The notes: generated by a model not told the origin, from the sequence alone. DNA of 64,000 nt from Pseudoscleropodium purum (GCA_963969395.1 OZ017801.1:7070501-7134500); one strand, 5' to 3'; counted from the stretch's first letter, positions 1-13,283 are shown. Numbers and translations are program-made.

Positions 1-1620
1 TTTAGTCTTTATTTCCCATTCGGATGGCACTACCGCAACAACACTGCTACAACCTGGCTGTGACTTTCACTTCTGATTTGGGTTGATGCTGATACTATTC
101 AATTTGGCCTTATACCACCAAATTGGATTGAATCTTATTGCTTTGATCCTTGTCTCCTAATAGGACACTACAATATTTGATTTCTTTATTTTGCTCCCTC
201 TAATTGTTACTCTACACACACTAAGCATACACTCCTACTCAATAAACACTAAGCACATTCACAGACACAACTTGGGCTTCAAACATAAATGATTTTCAAT
301 TTGATTTCCATACACAATTTCATTCACAGATTTGACACCAAATCAGTACTCACAAGACAACATCCAGGCTTATTTACATGCCAACTTGGATTGTTGTAAA
401 TTAACTTTAAACATTCTGATTAGGACTCGTACACACATTAAATCTTATCCAACAAACATACATTAAAACATGACATAAATCACTCGGCTAATCACTAACT
501 TAAGCACTCTGTAAATATACTACAATGACATTCATAACACAATTTGGATCAATCTAAGCACATACAAACACGAATAATTTCCAACTGAGCTGATCATTAA
601 TTCTCAATAACATTCATACAATTAGGATTTAACATTAAATGCTCCACATACACTTGCATACGTTTACTGATAATACAAATCACACTGCACCAATTTAGCT
701 AAACACATATTTATATTAGCTTCCAAATTGGTGATCAAATCACCGTTACAAATTCAACAATTTTGCTCATAACTAAAATTCATGACCTATCTATCAAGCT
801 TTGATCCTCTTCTCCAACTAGTACATTTCATTGTCATGACTATAAATTCCAACTAGGATTTGCTAATCTTCTCAACTTCAACTACCCATTTGGAAATTTT
901 CTTCATCACACCATCTTCACAATTCTATACATACACATCGCCATGTAGTGGCACTACACATCCCCAACTAGGACATAGACTCACTCACATCGATCCGAAC
1001 TTGAATCCACATTGACTCACTTCCCAACTGGGAAATCAAACACAAACAAACACACACACAAAGAACGCAGACACAACAAAACAAATTACAAAGCCTTGAT
1101 CAACTGGGACTCACACTGGACTTCATTTGACATTGGATGATGGAAACAAACTCCAATTCAAAACCTAATAGGATTCACGAAGATGGTTACCACTCGGAGA
1201 AGACAACCAACTAACAACAACCTCCAACTTAGGATTTTACACAACACAACATTGATATACATTCAAGACCAACAACTGGCCCTTCATCTAGTAATGCTAA
1301 ACACAATTAATTCAAAACCAAATAGTAACCTAGTTGGCATTCACTATTGACCCACCAACTCGAGACTGACTATACCCTTGCCTAGAAATTGCAAACACAT
1401 CATCAACTACACTGATTCCAAATTGAACTGACAAACCCTACCAACTAGGATTCTTGTCAGAACATCAACCCACTAGGTAACAAAAAGATTCCTATTAGGA
1501 TTAAAACACTCAGTCCAAATCACCCAATTGGACAATAAAAACAACAAACTACTATCAAAAATTTCCAAAATACTCTCAGTTAGCTCCAAAAATTTACAAA
1601 ATTTATCCAACTTGGTTATC
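1..1620 (+). repeat. Non-coding array of palindromic words, TCCAACTAGGA type (array A)
   Basis: Variants of a short palindrome with consensus TCC-A-NT-A-GGA recur about every 50-70 bp: tcctaataggac (~152), tccaactaggat (~848), ccaactaggac (~962), tcccaactggga (~1,022), cctaataggat (~1,161), ccaactaggatt (~1,440), cctattaggat (~1,491), cccaattggac (~1,523) and others, about 25 in all. Spacing and sequence between the words vary. No open reading frame of note is present. A stretch near 960-1,080 aligns with the reverse complement of 38,960-39,090. The left end lies outside the window. Confidence 0.7.
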
Positions 1621-2980
1621 TACAACACCTTCAACTACATTCTAAAAAAATTGTTGTATTTTTGAAACTAAAATCTAAAAAAATAAAAAATAACCCATCA
1701 ACTACAATTAAGGGGATGGTTCAATGACACTTTTAAAAGACACTATAAGGAAAGTTTATTGTTCAAGAATGGGTATATCGATGGTAATGGGTGTTTCTAC
1801 TTTACCCTCTCAAGTGTTAACCCCTCTCATGGTACTTCTACTAGAAAGATTATTCTCTTAAGGATGAGATCTATTGCCAATTGGTCAAAACATCAAGTCT
1901 CAACTTAATGTAGACTATGAGATTATGTTTGAATATCAATCATGTATTTTTATTGCTTGAAACTATGAATTGAATATCACTTTGAGAAATTTCAATTTGT
2001 TTCAAGAAAAATTGTAATTGTTATCATTTTCATTGAAAAAATTGAAAAAAAAATTAAGTAAAAATATAAATAATAATTCAAATTATTTGAAATTTGGTCA
2101 AGACATATAAATAATAATAAAGATTAGTGTAGAAATTTCTTAATTGATTATTTTATTTTTTATACAAAAAATAGCCACATTAAAGACCTTGAAGTTAAAT
2201 TTAGTTATCAAACCAAATTTATCCTTTTATTTAGTTGATGTATAAAATTTTGGATATTTTTTTCTAGTGGGAATAAAACTTTCAATTGATGTTTTTTTTT
2301 TTCAAAAAATTTGATGAAAAAATAAAATAATTTTTATTTTTAAAATTTATAATAAAAAATAAAATTATATCAATTATAATATATACTAGTGTGTCTTATG
2401 CTATTGCCAAGATAAGAATAGGTAAAAATAATTTTCTAATTTTTTAATTCATAAAAACTTCAAAATTTAATATCTTTTACACTATAGGACCAAACCCCAT
2501 CAAGCGAAGCCTGTACATGCCTCCTCATAGAGAGGACACATAGTCCAAGAGATCTCATTGTAACAACAAACAAAATAAAACATATAAACAACCTAGCTTA
2601 AGATATAGAATAAAAATAATATGGATTTTTTTACCATAAATGAATGTCAAAATGAAAATTTTAATTTTGAAAATTCAGATTGAAAGAAAACATATAAATG
2701 AAAAACATAGCATATTGTCTAATTTAGATTATAACACATGAAGCTAGCAGTTGCAATACTTCTTTCAATTTTTGTATTTTTTCAAAATTTCAAGATGAAG
2801 TAGAAAGAGATCTTGTTGAGCTTCATTTTCTTAGTTTAGATCAATGATCTGAAATAGTTGTATTGAAACTTACAATTAGGGTTGACCAAGGTGCATTCAC
2901 TTTTGGGATGTTTACAGCATCACTTTTTCAAGGGGCAAAATAGTGTTAGATTTCACTAGAAAAAAATAATTTTGGCTAGA
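1621..2980. other. AT-rich non-coding stretch, no gene seen
   Basis: After array A the DNA becomes strongly AT-rich with poly-A and poly-T runs (about 2,030-2,400). I found no open frame, repeat boundary or RNA gene that I can support. Confidence 0.5.
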
Positions 2981-3930
2981 AAATGGTGACAACTTGTGAA
3001 TTTTTTGCCAAAAGACTTGAAATTAACCTCCAAATTCTATGACTATTCACTAAAAATGCTCAAAAACTTCCACTTTTAGTGCATGTACCAAATTTTGGAA
3101 AAAAAAAACTTTTTTGGATACATGTAACCATAGGATTTTTTAGTGTGTTGAGTTGAAAATATGTTGTAAAAGTTTCAAAAAATTTCACCACATGGATTGC
3201 AAGATATAAGCATTCAAATTCACTAAAATCATTTTTTTGGCCCTACAAAAAACAAGGCAGCTGCACTTTACAAGCTCAATTTTCTATGAAAAAATGTCCA
3301 AAATGGTTTAGATTCTTTGCATTCATTTTTCTAAACAAGTTGGCTACATGTTTGAAAAATTTCACATCATTTGGAATAGTACAACATATATGAAAAAAAT
3401 AGTAATTAGAAAGAAGTAGAGAATGATTCAAAATACAAAATTGTTAAGAATTTAGTTATGGAATTGAAAAATGCCTATTCCAATGGTTTCAATGTTGTAA
3501 TAAACACCTTATGATTTTATTTTTTCCATAATTATTGAAAATTGAGTTAAATAAAGGACTTCAAAGTTTATTTTAGAATAGCAAATCCATTACTGCTTGC
3601 AAACAACAACTCCTCATAACTTTCATCTCATTAAGAAAAATTGAATGATGCAAAGCTTTCCATGTATATATAAATCTAGAAAACTATTTTTCAATTTTTT
3701 TTGAAAGAAATGATATTTTTAGATTTGCCTGGATTGCCCATTTACAAAAAAAAAGTGATATATAGAGCCATAATTTTTTACTCATATTTTCAAACGTCAC
3801 GAAATTTAGTGCATATAAAAGATATTCCTTGTCTACAACTTCTATTAAAATTTCAGCCCAAAATATGCAAATCCATATTCACACCAACTTGCCCAAAATT
3901 TGCTATGTTGCCAAAAAATGCATGCTAGCC
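2980..3930. repeat. Dispersed AT-rich repeat, copy 1
   Basis: This segment shares an ordered series of phrases with 6,230-7,060 in the same orientation: 'catgtaaccataggat', 'ttgcaagatat', 'aaaaatgtccaaaatggtt', 'caagttggctacatg', 'agtagagaatgattcaaaat', 'attgagttaaataaa'. The intervening bases differ by substitutions and indels, so these are two old copies of one repeat. A 75-codon open frame inside copy 1 is not preserved in copy 2, so I do not call it a gene. Confidence 0.75.
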
Positions 3931-6229
3931 TTTTAGAAGTTAAAAAATAACCTTGGATGAATTATCTAGATTGTGGATGGAAAAAATTATGTTATAGATA
4001 TGTGATAAGTGCTAAGTGCTAATGTAATATTTTCTATCCAATATGTGGATGAATGTTGAAATTTAAGCACCATTGTAACATTTTATATTGACACTTTAAC
4101 ACTTTCTTAAAAAATGAAAAAAAAATTTGGTCTTGATCTAGACATCCATGCGAACAAATTCTTCTATTTCTTTTTTGAAACAAAAAAACCAAACCAACAA
4201 ACTTGATCTTCATTCAATGTAGACTAAAGTTATATAGAATATAACTTAGGGTTGCTTTACACTATGGTGGAGATATGCACTAGTCAAGAATTGTAGGAAA
4301 ATGGAGCAATATGATTGAAGCAAGTTTTTTCTTCATCAGATTGGGTTTACACTACCTAGGATAATTGCACCTTCTTCAACAAGCTAATTTCTATGAGAAC
4401 GAGAAGTTGGTGAGAGAAAACATGAGTCAACAGTTAGCAATTCTAGGTGAAGAAGGTGTGACCTCCCTTTTGTGTCATGTGGAGGACTTCTACGAAGAAT
4501 AAATTCACTTGCAACTAAAAATACACAAGCCAACTTGCAGAATTGGAGGTGTCACACATTGCTAGAAGTGCAAGGGCAAGCAATGCAATGAAACTACAAA
4601 GCATAGGTGAAACTCCATAACACACAGAGTGCTCCAAGAATATATTTATATGATGAAATCTTCTTCAAGCTAAGTATTCACTTGAGTGGGAAAGTAATGA
4701 ACGTGGAGAAGATTTTGTAGAACAAGAATATTTTACCATAGGGAGTCAACAAGAAGCCAATGAGGAGTCGCCTTGTGCCCATTCTATGAAGAATGGATAT
4801 GTAGTGAAGAATGTGTGACTACCCCTGAGGTAGGTGGCTCTAAAAGCAACCTTTTAATGGCTGTTGGGCCTTTTTGATGGTTTTCATATGCTTGAAAATA
4901 TTTTTAATTATTTTTCACTTGAAGAGGAATTGATGCGGAATCTAACCCAAGTGGTTTCATATTTTTTGGAGCTATTATGAATTAGTTATGAATTTTCAAA
5001 GAAATCTGCCAAAGGTCCCTATTTGTGACTTGTAGCCCTTGCAAAACCCACTCTTAAATGGTCTGAGAAAGATGGCTTTACCAAAAACAAGCATTGAGGC
5101 ATGCAAAAAGTAATAAAGAAGGTTCCTAAATGCGACCTTCATTGAAACTTGAATGGAAGTTTGAGTTAATTATTATTTCAGATTTTTTAGCATATATAAG
5201 AAGGTAGTTGGCCCGCCGATTCTCATTTTGAAAAAAATTAATGAACACCTATCCACTTAATTAAAAATGGACTAGCCGTGGCTCTTAAATTGACCTTTAA
5301 AAAAGTATAAACCATCCATTGGAAACAAATGAACCAACTTTTCCTCTTCTTTGACATAATCAATCGTCCATCATGTATCCATTTTTGAGCCACTTACAGG
5401 ACGATTTGAAGAAGAAGGTCGATTTTAGAGCACACTACCATATTACTATGGCCAAGACTTATCTGGTGGAGAAGTAGTAAAGTAAAGATGAAAACTGGTT
5501 CTTTCTATTGTTTCCTCTTTCAATGGAAATGGTCCATTTATTTTAAGAAGAAAAAAACATTAGTGAAAAAATGGTATGGCTGCCTATGTGACAACACTTT
5601 TTGTAAGGGTAGTTCTTTGGAGGTCAAGTTTCTTGGGCTGACTAATTTAAACCCCCAACAAGAAACTTGACTTGGGGGAGAAGTCCAACTTCATTAAAAT
5701 ATTATTTTCCTTCAGACCTTTTCCTTCAATTTCGCCATCAGTTTCTGTCCTTGTTTCCAGTGCCCACCAATCATTACACCAGTCTTCCACGTCCATTGTT
5801 TTGGTAACCAACTTCCTACTGCAAAACCACAACCAAGAGAACAACTTCTGTTTCTTTTTTAATAAAATTGAAAAGTGTAACTCCTGTGTGGGTTTCAAAA
5901 AATAAAAATAAAAATTGAAAAGTGTTTTAATATGGTATGATCTTACAGTCTTGGACGCTCCCTGTGGCACATCTTACAGCTCCATCTTGCTGAATTAGGA
6001 AGGGAGCTTTGAGGACGCTTTGAAGATTCACACTAATGTATCCAATTTTCGTGATAGTCTGACAACATTTAATTCAATATCTCATCCAAAATCTAGCAAA
6101 TTTTTCCCATTCTTTTGAGTTTTTCAGTTCTTTTCTGGCTAACTTAGAGAGAGTGGAGAGTGCGCAAGTGCAAGGACCTTCCTAGTTGTTGGAGAATTTT
6201 TTAATTAGGTAAATGAACCCAATGGTGAC
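3931..6229. other. Spacer between the two repeat copies, no supported gene
   Basis: Mixed AT-rich DNA. Short open frames on both strands near 5,490-5,970 overlap each other and resemble nothing I recognise. No inverted repeats or tandem structure stood out. Confidence 0.4.
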
Positions 6230-7062
6230 CCTTTTTTTAACCCTTAAATGTTTTTGACTATGTTTTCACCAAAACTGCTTCCAAACTGCCATTTCTAGTA
6301 AATGTACCAAAATTTAGAAAAAAACACATTGTGAGACACATGTAACCATAGGATCTTGTAGTAAACTTGTTTGAAAACAAGTGGAAAAAATTTCAGAAAT
6401 TTCCACTATATAGATTGCAAGATATTAGCATTTAAAGTGACAAATTTTCTTTTTTTGGCCTTGCGGAAATCTGGGAAGCTACACTTTAGAAGGTCACAAT
6501 TGTATGAAAAAATGTCCAAAATGGTTGCAACCCTTGGGATTCATTTTTCAAATCAAGTTGGCTACATGCTCAAAAAAATTTAGATCATTTGGAATTATAC
6601 AACATATAGAAAAAAAATAGTAAGTAGAAAGGAGTAGAGAATGATTCAAAATACTAAATTGTTAACAATTCAATTATGGAATTGAAAAAACCCAATCCCA
6701 ATGGTTGTAATGTTGTAATAAACAATCTACATTCAACATTTTTTATTTTTTTTCCAAAATATTGAAAATTGAGTTAAATAAAAGACTTCAAAGTTTGTCT
6801 TAGCGTAGAAATTCAATAGCAACCTGGAAACTCTTTCAAACTAAAATTCCTTATAATTTTTGACTCATTCATCAAAATGGAATGCTTCAAAGTTTACCAA
6901 GTTTATATAAATCTAAAGAAGTAATTTCAAATTTTAATTTCTTAAAAAAATGTTTTGTGAAGAAGTTTTTTTTGTTGCCTAGGTTGCCTGTTGAGCAATG
7001 AAAAGTACATATCATACCATAACTTTTTAACCCTATAGTCAAAAGTTATGAAAATTGTTATG
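6230..7062. repeat. Dispersed AT-rich repeat, copy 2
   Basis: Second copy of the repeat at 2,980-3,930, same orientation, with the shared phrases in the same order. It ends near the phrase 'ccataactttttaaccctat', which corresponds to 'gccataattttttactcata' in copy 1. Confidence 0.7.
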
Positions 7063-7287
7063 AATCTAAGAAAATAGTGATATTTTTAATGTAATTACAT
7101 CTAAATGTGTGTAAATATGTAATCCCAATGTAATCCCAATGTAATTACAATGTAAATGTGTGTAAGTATGCAATTTACACACATTTAGGTGTAATCTCAA
7201 TGTAATTACATCTAATGTAATTGCATATTTACACACATTTAGATGTAATTACATTGGGAGAATCTAAGAAAGTAGTGATATTTTTAA
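7063..7287. repeat. Palindrome with perfect 32 bp arms inside a 27 bp direct repeat
   Basis: 7088-7119 and 7224-7255 are perfect reverse complements of 32 bp (aatgtaattacatc... with ...gatgtaattacatt). The unit is enclosed by a direct repeat, 7063-7089 and 7261-7287 (aatctaagaaaatagtga and aatctaagaaagtagtga), with one mismatch. The space between the arms is itself full of 'aatcccaatgtaattaca' phrases. It has the look of a small foldback insertion or a duplication-inversion. Confidence 0.8.
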
Positions 7288-7480
7288 CTCTCTATTTCAA
7301 TTATTTGTTTCATATGTCTATCTAATGCATAATGTTTGTCAATCCTAACAAACTTTCAAGTAACATCATAAAATTTGTAATTTTTTGAAGTAATTATTCA
7401 AAGTTAAGTATTTATGAATTGATTTAACAAGATCATAAAATATAATAAGAGCTTGGTCAATGTAAAATAGTTTCATTACA

Positions 7481-7757
7481 GAAAATTTCAGCCCTCTGGA
7501 AGGCTGCAAGTTTGGAACCTTCCTACCCCCCCTCCCCAAGTGCAATTAGAGAGGATTTTAAACTGTTTATTTATTTATTTTATTTTTTAATGAAAGCTGT
7601 TGATGTGGCACTAATTGTGCCACGTCAGCACCACATCAGATTTCAATATTTAAAAAAAATTATTTAAAGAAAATTATTTTTTTATTTTTTTGTACTTGCA
7701 CTGTAGGGTGTCGAAAAATACATCCTTAACGGCCTTTTGGAGGGCTCAGATTTTTCC
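7481..7757. mobile_element. Small MITE-like element with a central hairpin
   Basis: The left end (gaaaatttcagccctctgga) and the reverse complement of the right end (ggaaaaatctgagccctcca) form imperfect inverted repeats about 25 bp long. The middle holds a perfect hairpin gtggcac-taatt-gtgccac (about 7,607-7,625). No convincing target duplication was found, so the class is open. No coding capacity. Confidence 0.5.
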
Positions 7758-8500
7758 TAATGCTAGTCATTGATTTTAACATTAAAAAAAATGAGAATGT
7801 CCAAAAGGTTGTACCAGGTCTCATACTATAGCATATGTAGGTTGGGTAAGAATGCTTTTTGTCATTTGGGTAATAAATTTAATTTAATTTGAAATAAATT
7901 TTAGAAAAATAAGTAAAATTTTAGAACTAATTAAATCATAAATGGGATTAAAAATAAGAAGATTTCAAGGGATTTAACCTTCTAATTTTTATTTATTGCA
8001 AATAGACATTAAATGATAGAAAAACAAGCTCCAAAGTTACATTTACAAAATGCACTTTGATGAACTAAAATTAAACCCTATGTATTTAAATGATTTTCAA
8101 AAATTCAATATATACTAGATAAATATGAATAAATTCCACACAAACTAGATTAGTAGACAAACTTTTTCCAATACTTTTTATTGAAGTTGGGAGCTAAATG
8201 CAAAAGTTTTAGTACTTACTACAATCCTCGAATGTACAAAATATGTCCATGAGGACCATTAGGGTTTGAAGTTCCTATTGTAGTTGGCCAAAACTCCCTT
8301 GGTGGAAAAATTCACTAATAGATTTCAATTTGTAAAGTTGACTAGAAGACTCCTTTGATTGGTGTTTATACTACAACTAGTCAAGAATTGTTGAGGCATT
8401 ACTTTATTGTCTTCCCAATTTGTCCAACATCCCTATTAGTTGCCTCAAATAACTATATATTGGCCAAAATTTCTTGACCAATTGTTGCACTTTTTTACTA
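7758..8500. other. AT-rich stretch, nothing supported
   Basis: No open frame, RNA gene or repeat boundary that I can support between the MITE-like element and the foldback element. Confidence 0.4.
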
Positions 8501-10940
8501 TAGTATAAAGCAATCCTTGGTCATTTACTCTTCCTTCACCACGGTTGCATGGACATCTGGATGCAACGGCCACCTGGTTTTTAGCGTCTAGGGATATAGA
8601 GATTTTTAGTCTACCCCCATCCAGTGGACGGGTGGGCGGCCGATGCATGAAAACAACCAATTTCATTTGTGATTTCCCGTTGCATTTTTTTGAATTTTGG
8701 AGCATGTAGTATACTATTGGAAAGATGCTTTCAAGACCTTTCTAGTGATATATTACACCCCCCTAAAGTCCAAAAATTAAAACCGCAAATCGCAAATGAA
8801 GTTGGTTGCAAAAACAATTGCGCATCCACTCAAATAGCCGAGTAGATGACTTGGTGGATGGCGCAAATGAAGTTGGTTGCAAAAACAATTGCACATCCGC
8901 CCAAATGGCTGGACAGACAATGCAAATGAAGTCAACTACAAAAACAGTTGCGTGTTTGCCCAAATGGCTAGATGGGCAGGGCGGACAAGCAAACAATGGA
9001 TGGGCGGATGGTGGATGATCGCTACACAAAATTAGCCAACTTCATTTACAATTTTCTATCAAAATTTTTGGACTTTGGGGGCTTATAATATACCATTGGA
9101 AAGGTGCTTTTAAGACCTTTCTAATGGTATAAAACACGCTTCAAAAGTCCAAGAACTAAAACCGCAAATTGTAGATGAAGTTGGCTGCAAAAATAACTTT
9201 GCGTTTACCCAAATCGCTAGGCAGATGGTCAATGTCTATCCACCTGTCTGCCTTCCTATCCGCCTTGCTAAAACATTGAATTCCAAAATGTACATATTCT
9301 CTTTCCAAGATTGCTAATTAATATTATGAACTTTCATTGTAGCATTAATGTATGAAAGGTAGTTTAAGTTGAGTTTTCACACATTTGAATTTGCACTCTA
9401 AATGCTAAATCCTAAACCCTAAACCCATTAATTTTAAGCTACATGTACTATATGGAAACATTGTGCAATATTTTAGAATGTAATATTTTTTTAAATGTTA
9501 CAATTAGGTGCAATGACAATCATACACATTCAAACTTAAGCTATATTAATCTACTTCAAATTACAAAAAAGTGTTTAAAGCATTTTTAATAGCATTTTGT
9601 AATAGAATAAATAAATATTACGATTGCTTCTACTATCTATACTTTGGAGTTTCAAACTATCAATGTATTTTATAAAAAATTTAAATAAATACTTCAAGTT
9701 ATAATTGCATATTCTACATTTGTGCATTGTCAAATAAGGATTGATGAAAAACACCAAAATCACAATGAAAACATGAATGAATAAGTTATTGAGGTCTAAA
9801 TATGTAATGCATTTTGATTATCACATGTAAAGGAAATTGAAAGTCAAACATATTTCATGCACTGCATCAATTTCTTTGGTAACTTAATAACTAGCATAAG
9901 GTTTAGGGTTTAGCATTTAGAGTGCAAATTCAAATGTGTGAAAACTCAACTTAAACTACCTTTCATACATTAATGCTACAATGAAAGTTCATAATATTAA
10001 TTAGCAATCTTGGAAAGAGAATATGTACATTTTGGAATTCAATGTTTTAGCAAGGCGGATAGGAAGGCAGACGGGTGGATAGACATTGACCATCTGACTA
10101 GTGATTTGGACAAACGCAAAGTTATTTTTGCAGCCAACTTCATCTACAATTTGCGGTTTTAGTTCTTGGACTTTTGAAGCGTGTAATATACCATTAGAAA
10201 GGTCTTAAAAGCATCTTTCCAATGGTATATTATAAGCCCCCAAAGTCCAAAAATTTTGATAGAAAATTGTAAATGAAGTTGGCTAATTTTGTGTAGCGAT
10301 CATCCACCATCCGCCCATCCATTGTTTGCTTGTCCGCCCTGCCCATCTAGCCATTTGGGCAAACACGCAACTGTTTTTGTAGTTGACTTCATTTGCATTG
10401 TCTGTCCAGCCATTTGGGCGGACGCGCAATTGTTTTTGCAACCAACTTCATTTGTGATTAGTGGTTTCAATTTTTGGACTTTGAGGGCATGCATTATATC
10501 ACTAGAAAGGTCTTGAAAGCATCTTTCCAATAGTATACTACATGCCCCAAAATTCTAAAAATTGAAAGTGCAAATTGCAAATGAAGTTGGTTGTTTTCTC
10601 AAAGCATCTGTCCGCCCTAATAGTTGTTTTTGCAGCCAACTTCATTTGCAATTAGTAGTTTCAATTTTTAGACTTTGGCGGCGTTTAATATATCATTGGA
10701 AAGGTCTTGAAAGCACCTTTTCAATGGTATATTACACGCCCCAAAATTCCAAAAATTGCAACAAAAAATTGCAAATGAAGTTGGTTGTTTTTGTGTAGCG
10801 GCCATCCACCCGACCCACGGATGGCGACTAGAAAGTGTCTACAATGTCCATAGACTCGGGGCGTCCAAACGTCCGGACAATCCGCTTTTTGGACGTGATT
10901 TTCCAAAAAATGAACATCCGAGACAACTTTGCCCTTTATA
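8500..10940. mobile_element. Large foldback element made of near-palindromic hairpins
   Basis: The halves about 8,500-9,425 and 9,895-10,940 are reverse complements over most of their length, around a ~470 bp centre. The innermost arms (9,283-9,420 with 9,902-10,040) are almost identical. Inside the arms lies a ~155 bp near-palindromic unit (acttcattt ... ggacttt ... taccattggaaag ... aaatgaagt) at about 8,655-8,812, 9,029-9,185, 10,131-10,282, 10,441-10,590 and 10,640-10,792. Between units are GC-rich phrases (gggcggatggtgg, gtccgccctgccc). Identical 50-residue open frames on opposite strands (8,763-9,029 and 10,289-10,516) are products of the inverted repeat, not genes. The outer ends resemble the ends of the element at 42,568-42,860; exact borders are uncertain. 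Confidence 0.8.
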
Positions 10941-11435
10941 CTTTCCTTTTGTGATTAAAATAAGTGTGTTAAAAAATGGTTTTTAATTGCTTGTTGCAAA
11001 TATATATTGTCGCTTCCTAGAAGCTTGAACAACTTTTTGCCTAATAATTAATTAAAGTTCAAAAATTGTTAGGCATTACAAATAATAATATATTAAATTA
11101 GTTAGTTTTAATATAAAATTAAAATAAGTTAGGCATTTATCTTGAATTTGTTCTTACATTTTTGGATGGTTGTTGCTATTTTCATCTAAAGTGACATCAT
11201 TTATATAAACCTTTGTGTTGACCTCCAAATCCTAAACTCTCCACCTTGTATGTGAGGGTTTTGCTAAGATTGAGTTAGGATTTAATGCATGTCAAAGAAA
11301 TGAATTGTTTGTCAGCAATTGTGCTTTAGAACAGTCAAAATGGCAAGGCAAATAACTTTACAATATGTGTTTACAATTATTGACAAAGGATGCAAGATTG
11401 TATGGAGCAAATTGAATTTCTATGAATGACGCAAT

Positions 11436-11475
<40 letters not shown>

Positions 11476-12962
11476 CTTTTTTCTTCTTTGTGGAGGGGAA
11501 TCAAACTAGGTCCATAATTTTCCAAAATTCAAGCACCCTTCTAATTAATTTTTTTGGAATAAGCTACAAAATTGTAGCTTCAATTAGTGAATCTATGTTT
11601 TGTTCAATTTCACTCCTTGTGCCATACTTTAAAAATGAATGAATAAAATACAAATGAGCAAATATAAAGGTTGTAATATTTTGTATATACTACAATTCTA
11701 AAAAAATGGAACAAAAAGCAGTTGTAGTTTGGAAGTTAATAAATTTCAAAGTTAATCACACCTACCAATAGACTCAATTGTTTTGACCAATTTCCAAAAT
11801 CACTTGAAAATTATCAATACTTCTTTTCTGAGCCACAATGACTTCAACGTTTAACTACATGTTGTACATCATTGAAAACCCATTGCTATTGATATTGTAA
11901 AAAGTTGATCTATGTATCTTTATATTTATATATACATATAAAAAATATATAGATATAAATAGATATAGATTAAATTTTTTGAATTTCAATGGAATTTAAA
12001 GATTGTCAATGAATCAAAGATTTGAGACCTCATTTACTATCATAGATAATCTGTAGATTGCAATTTGTAATGTTGTTGCATCCATTTTGGATAGATTTGA
12101 AAACATTGGTCCTATTATACAATTAATTCAAATCACTTTAATTATAATTTAGCAACCAAATTTTTTTTTTTGTTGCAATTTTTTGGAATCTAAAATATTG
12201 GTTTGTAAAGGCATTTATACAATACATTTTTTGGTATTATAAATGTAATTTAATGAGATATGATAAAAAGCAAACTATTTGAATATTTTCCTTGTATAAA
12301 TTCACTAACACAAAATTATTTTAGAAAAACATTCAAAATATGAAATGAAGCACTAAAAGCTAACATATGTTTAATAGAAGTAAAAAAGTAAACTTTCAAT
12401 CAAAATATCATTTCATTTGTAAAAATTTGAGGATGTATTTGACGGTAGCTACAACATAATCAACATGATTTGTCTTAGTTAAACGATTAAGGGTGATGAC
12501 AACGCATTCAAAGTTGCCAAAAGTCCTTGAAATGCAGGATTCAATCTAATGCCCATTAAGTAGCCCGCATTAGGTGTTGGTGATATATATTGCATTGTTG
12601 TGGTGTAAATATGTACACTATGTAAAATATGTTCTAATTTTATATTTTAAAGAGATTATAAAATCTGAAGGATATACTTCAACGTAATGCTTCCAATAGC
12701 TTCAAATGACGCTTATTGTCAATGAAGTTGTTAAAAAGACAAAAGCCTTGAATAAATTTCATCAATTTGAAGTATTTTTTTAGTTTTATAGAATTTGTGC
12801 TTGGATTTGAAGTTTGACTCTAAAATTTCAAACTAGAAGATTTTTATAGAGTTGCAAGATCTAAATACTTAACCAATGGCTAAAATGGAGCTTTCTTTGT
12901 CACAATTGCTAATTCAACCATCTCAGATAAAGATTTCTATACCATTTCCAATTCATTTGTAG
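10941..12962. other. AT-rich spacer, no supported gene
   Basis: Apart from the AT microsatellite near 11,440 and poly-T runs, I see no open frame, RNA gene or structured repeat. Confidence 0.4.
11437..11472. repeat. (TA)n microsatellite
   Basis: An uninterrupted run of about 17-18 TA units. Confidence 0.95.
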
Positions 12963-13283
12963 GATGAGGCGGAACCTTCTTGTTTGCTAAAGAAACCTTG
13001 TATAGAGCTACGTTGGCATAATAATCTACAAAGAGACGTTTGTGCTTTGATGATTTTACTTCAAATTGGATGTGTTGAATTGGGCACTCAAGAAATGGCA
13101 TTCGAAAAGAGTTTTGAGGGCCTAAATGATGACCAATATTATTGTATGGTTAAGCCAATTAAGGGAAGCCGTGGCTATCAGCATTGGTTAGAAAACCGGG
13201 TTAATTTTTTGACAAAGGTCAAATGTACAGATTATGTCGCAAATACCGTCAAGCACATCCTCAAGTTCTTGCAGATGGAATAG
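12963..13283 (+). pseudogene. Possible orphan exon of an unrecognised protein
   Basis: An open frame of 106 codons begins right after a good splice acceptor (ttcatttgtag|GATGAGGC) and ends in a stop. The product starts DEAEPSCLLKKPCIELRW and contains KGSRGYQHWLENRVNFLTK. Its mixed composition (Trp, Cys, charged residues) is more protein-like than the surrounding AT-rich frames. I do not recognise the family, and no neighbouring exons are visible, so it may be a captured or relic exon. It could also be chance. Confidence 0.35.

Noticed and set aside
8763..10516. Identical 50-residue open frames on opposite strands
   Set aside because: They are the two arms of the foldback element, and the frames are accidents of repeat sequence.
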